DNA from: Sthenelais limicola
Taxonomy: Eukaryota; Annelida; Polychaeta; Phyllodocida; Sigalionidae
DNA: 64,000 nucleotides
Direction of reading: 5' to 3'
Assembly: GCA_942159475.1 (NCBI GenBank)
Contig: OW804097.1
Coordinates: forward strand, 3,389,357 to 3,453,356
The position numbers were made by a program, and so were the translations under genes. This document shows, piece after piece, positions 62,613-64,000 of the stretch (the stretch's first letter is position 1; each line of letters opens with the position of its first letter). The notes under the pieces were generated by a model. It made no database searches. It was given only the letters and a program-made list of their open reading frames with translations, and was not told the DNA's origin.

Positions 62613-63271
62613 CCCCGTATTACCTTTTCAGAAACTCGTCGTATTTTTTTGTATTTTTTTGTATTTTTTTTTTATTTTTATACGACAGTACATACAAGTT
62701 CATGATCTCGCGGTCAGGCGATTTTATGACCACCTGTCTTATATAATAATTGTTCATTCAGGTGATCATTATGGGTATATGAGTGATATTCATCATTATT
62801 TAACAATCAATGTAATACTATACAATGTTTAATACAATAAATTTGATTAGTCAGTCATCGTCAGAGTCCATGATTTTGTCGAGGGGCGGATGAAATTTAG
62901 CGTTTTCAGGGATACCGTCATAGCCAACTAGTGGCTCTAGTATATCACTGCATTCGGGCTATAGAGGCTTGATTGATGCACGGCGATAGAAATATATATT
63001 AACAAGAAAATACTTGGAAAAATTGCTGTTAATCCTTGAGTTTCTACAGCCTTCATAATGTTTAAATGAACCATTAATATTTCCACCATTTGACTCTCGA
63101 ACAAAGGGGTGTATTCCATGTACAGTAGTAACATGTTTCTCCAACTCTACACTATATTTACCTTCGCCACAATAATTAGTTATATCATTATACACAAAGA
63201 ACATATATGGAAATATATTAACACCTATATATTCGGTATATCTAATTAAAGAAATGTTAAGTTAAGTAAGT
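62613..63271. other. Spacer, nothing recognised
   Basis: T-rich tract (GTATTTTTTT)n at 62,640-62,680. The short minus-strand frames at 62,937-63,204 have no recognisable content. Confidence 0.35.
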
Positions 63272-63347
63272 ATGCTACAACGTGGTGCAACATACTGTCC
63301 CATAATTCCATGCGAATCAAGATTCAAAATGGTGGCTATGAAATTCC
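63272..63347. mobile_element. MITE family C terminus fragment (inverse)
   Basis: Complement of the family C left end: ATAATTCCATGCGAATCAAG, CAAAATGGTGGCTATG, ATTCCCC. Confidence 0.78.
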
Positions 63348-63594
63348 CCTATTCTTATAGGCTATCCTCTACCCTAGCAGTACATTTCTACTACCAACGA
63401 CTGGAATATTTAAAATGTCATGTTGTATTTCTCTGTCTATTATATATAATATTTATGTATTCATTTTTTGCGACTTGTGACTCATTTAACCCATTACAGG
63501 TCATACTTACTGTAACACCAAAATGATAAATTTCCACTGAAAACCCCAAGTTATGTACCTAATGCTCTATTTATGTTATAATTATGTGTTATAT

Positions 63595-63829
63595 GGGTCA
63601 GATTTTCAGAAAATGTACAATTGGCAGCTGTATACATTTAGTAAATTCTGATAAATTAAGCTGCAATTTGGTCAATACTAGGTAAATTCGAGTATATTCG
63701 GCATTGCATTGATTTCAGCAATCTGTTTGGTTAGGTTGAACTGTATTTTGAACTTTATTTTCGTCTAAAATTCGGGTTATTTGAGAAGATTGGCGAAGCT
63801 GAATTGTACATTTTCTGAAAATCTGACCC
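63595..63829. mobile_element. MITE family B copy with ATAT duplication
   Basis: Complete, ATAT at 63,591-63,594 and 63,830-63,833. A short family A remnant (GCGACTTGTGACTCATTT) lies at 63,468-63,486. Confidence 0.94.
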
Positions 63830-63866
63830 ATATATCAAATGAAAGGGAATTGCATTGCCTACAAAG

Positions 63867-64000
63867 GTGATGTGTTTCAGGAATATGAGTCATAAGTCAC
63901 AAAAAATAGATTTTAAGATACCACTATATTTGAAAAGATGAGATCAAGCCGATTCCAAAGATAGTAAACAGTCTAATAATCTTATAAGTATTTCTAGATT
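63867..64000. mobile_element. MITE family A copy, cut by window end
   Basis: GTGATGTGTTTCAGGAATAT and the left interior to the window edge. Confidence 0.9.

Noticed and set aside
1..64000. tRNA or rRNA genes
   Set aside because: Scanned by eye for the T-loop GGTTCRANYCC with a matching A-box and for rRNA landmarks; none convincing.

Overview
The window is nuclear DNA of an invertebrate animal. Long introns with GT..AG junctions, a secreted/membrane CUB-Sushi-EGF protein, an intronless rhodopsin-class GPCR, a jockey-superfamily LINE, a DIRS-like gag and a Ty3/Gypsy element all point to a metazoan. A marine spiralian (mollusc, brachiopod or annelid type) is my best guess from the style of the GPCR; a deuterostome is not excluded. 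The DNA is AT-rich and saturated with short inverted-repeat elements and tandem repeats.

Layout. (1) 1-1,260: end of a retroelement on the minus strand with a DIRS-like gag ORF, an in-frame TAG and an open frame beyond it. (2) 1,942-3,066: single-exon class A GPCR (minus), with a 21-bp minisatellite ending a few bases before its ATG. (3) 3.3-13.2 kb: no host gene seen; MITE copies, a 65-copy 24-bp minisatellite and a 64-bp tandem repeat. (4) 13,366-50,142: one host gene on the minus strand, assembled here from about 14 exons whose splice phases agree throughout. It encodes a signal peptide, 2 CUB domains, 6 Sushi-like domains, 1 EGF-like domain, a Pro-rich stalk, one membrane span and a short tail (about 759 aa). 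(5) Its introns hold a LINE with an intact 963-aa EN-RT ORF (21,004-24,944), an 11-bp G-rich minisatellite, a 74-bp purine-rich tandem repeat, a 28-bp satellite and, inserted in that satellite, a complete 11.8-kb Gypsy element (30,372-42,155). (6) 50.2-64 kb: no host gene recognised; MITEs, pyrimidine-rich dispersed repeats and a 58-bp satellite derived from a MITE end.

The Gypsy element has two identical 444-bp LTRs, a 4-bp target duplication (AATG), a tRNA-His-type primer site, gag, pol in the -1 frame, and a third large ORF in the position where env would sit. That ORF is not envelope-like: it is a charged Ser/Arg-rich protein with two paired Cys/His fingers and a coiled coil. The integrase carries three AT-hook-like motifs at its C-terminus. 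This element, young by its identical LTRs, is the best candidate for something little described.

Three MITE families recur, which I call A (about 400 bp, 4-bp AT-rich target duplications), B (about 239 bp, 4-bp duplications, mostly ATAT) and C (about 340 bp, ends starting GGGGATTTG). All similarity statements are by eye; no database search was run.
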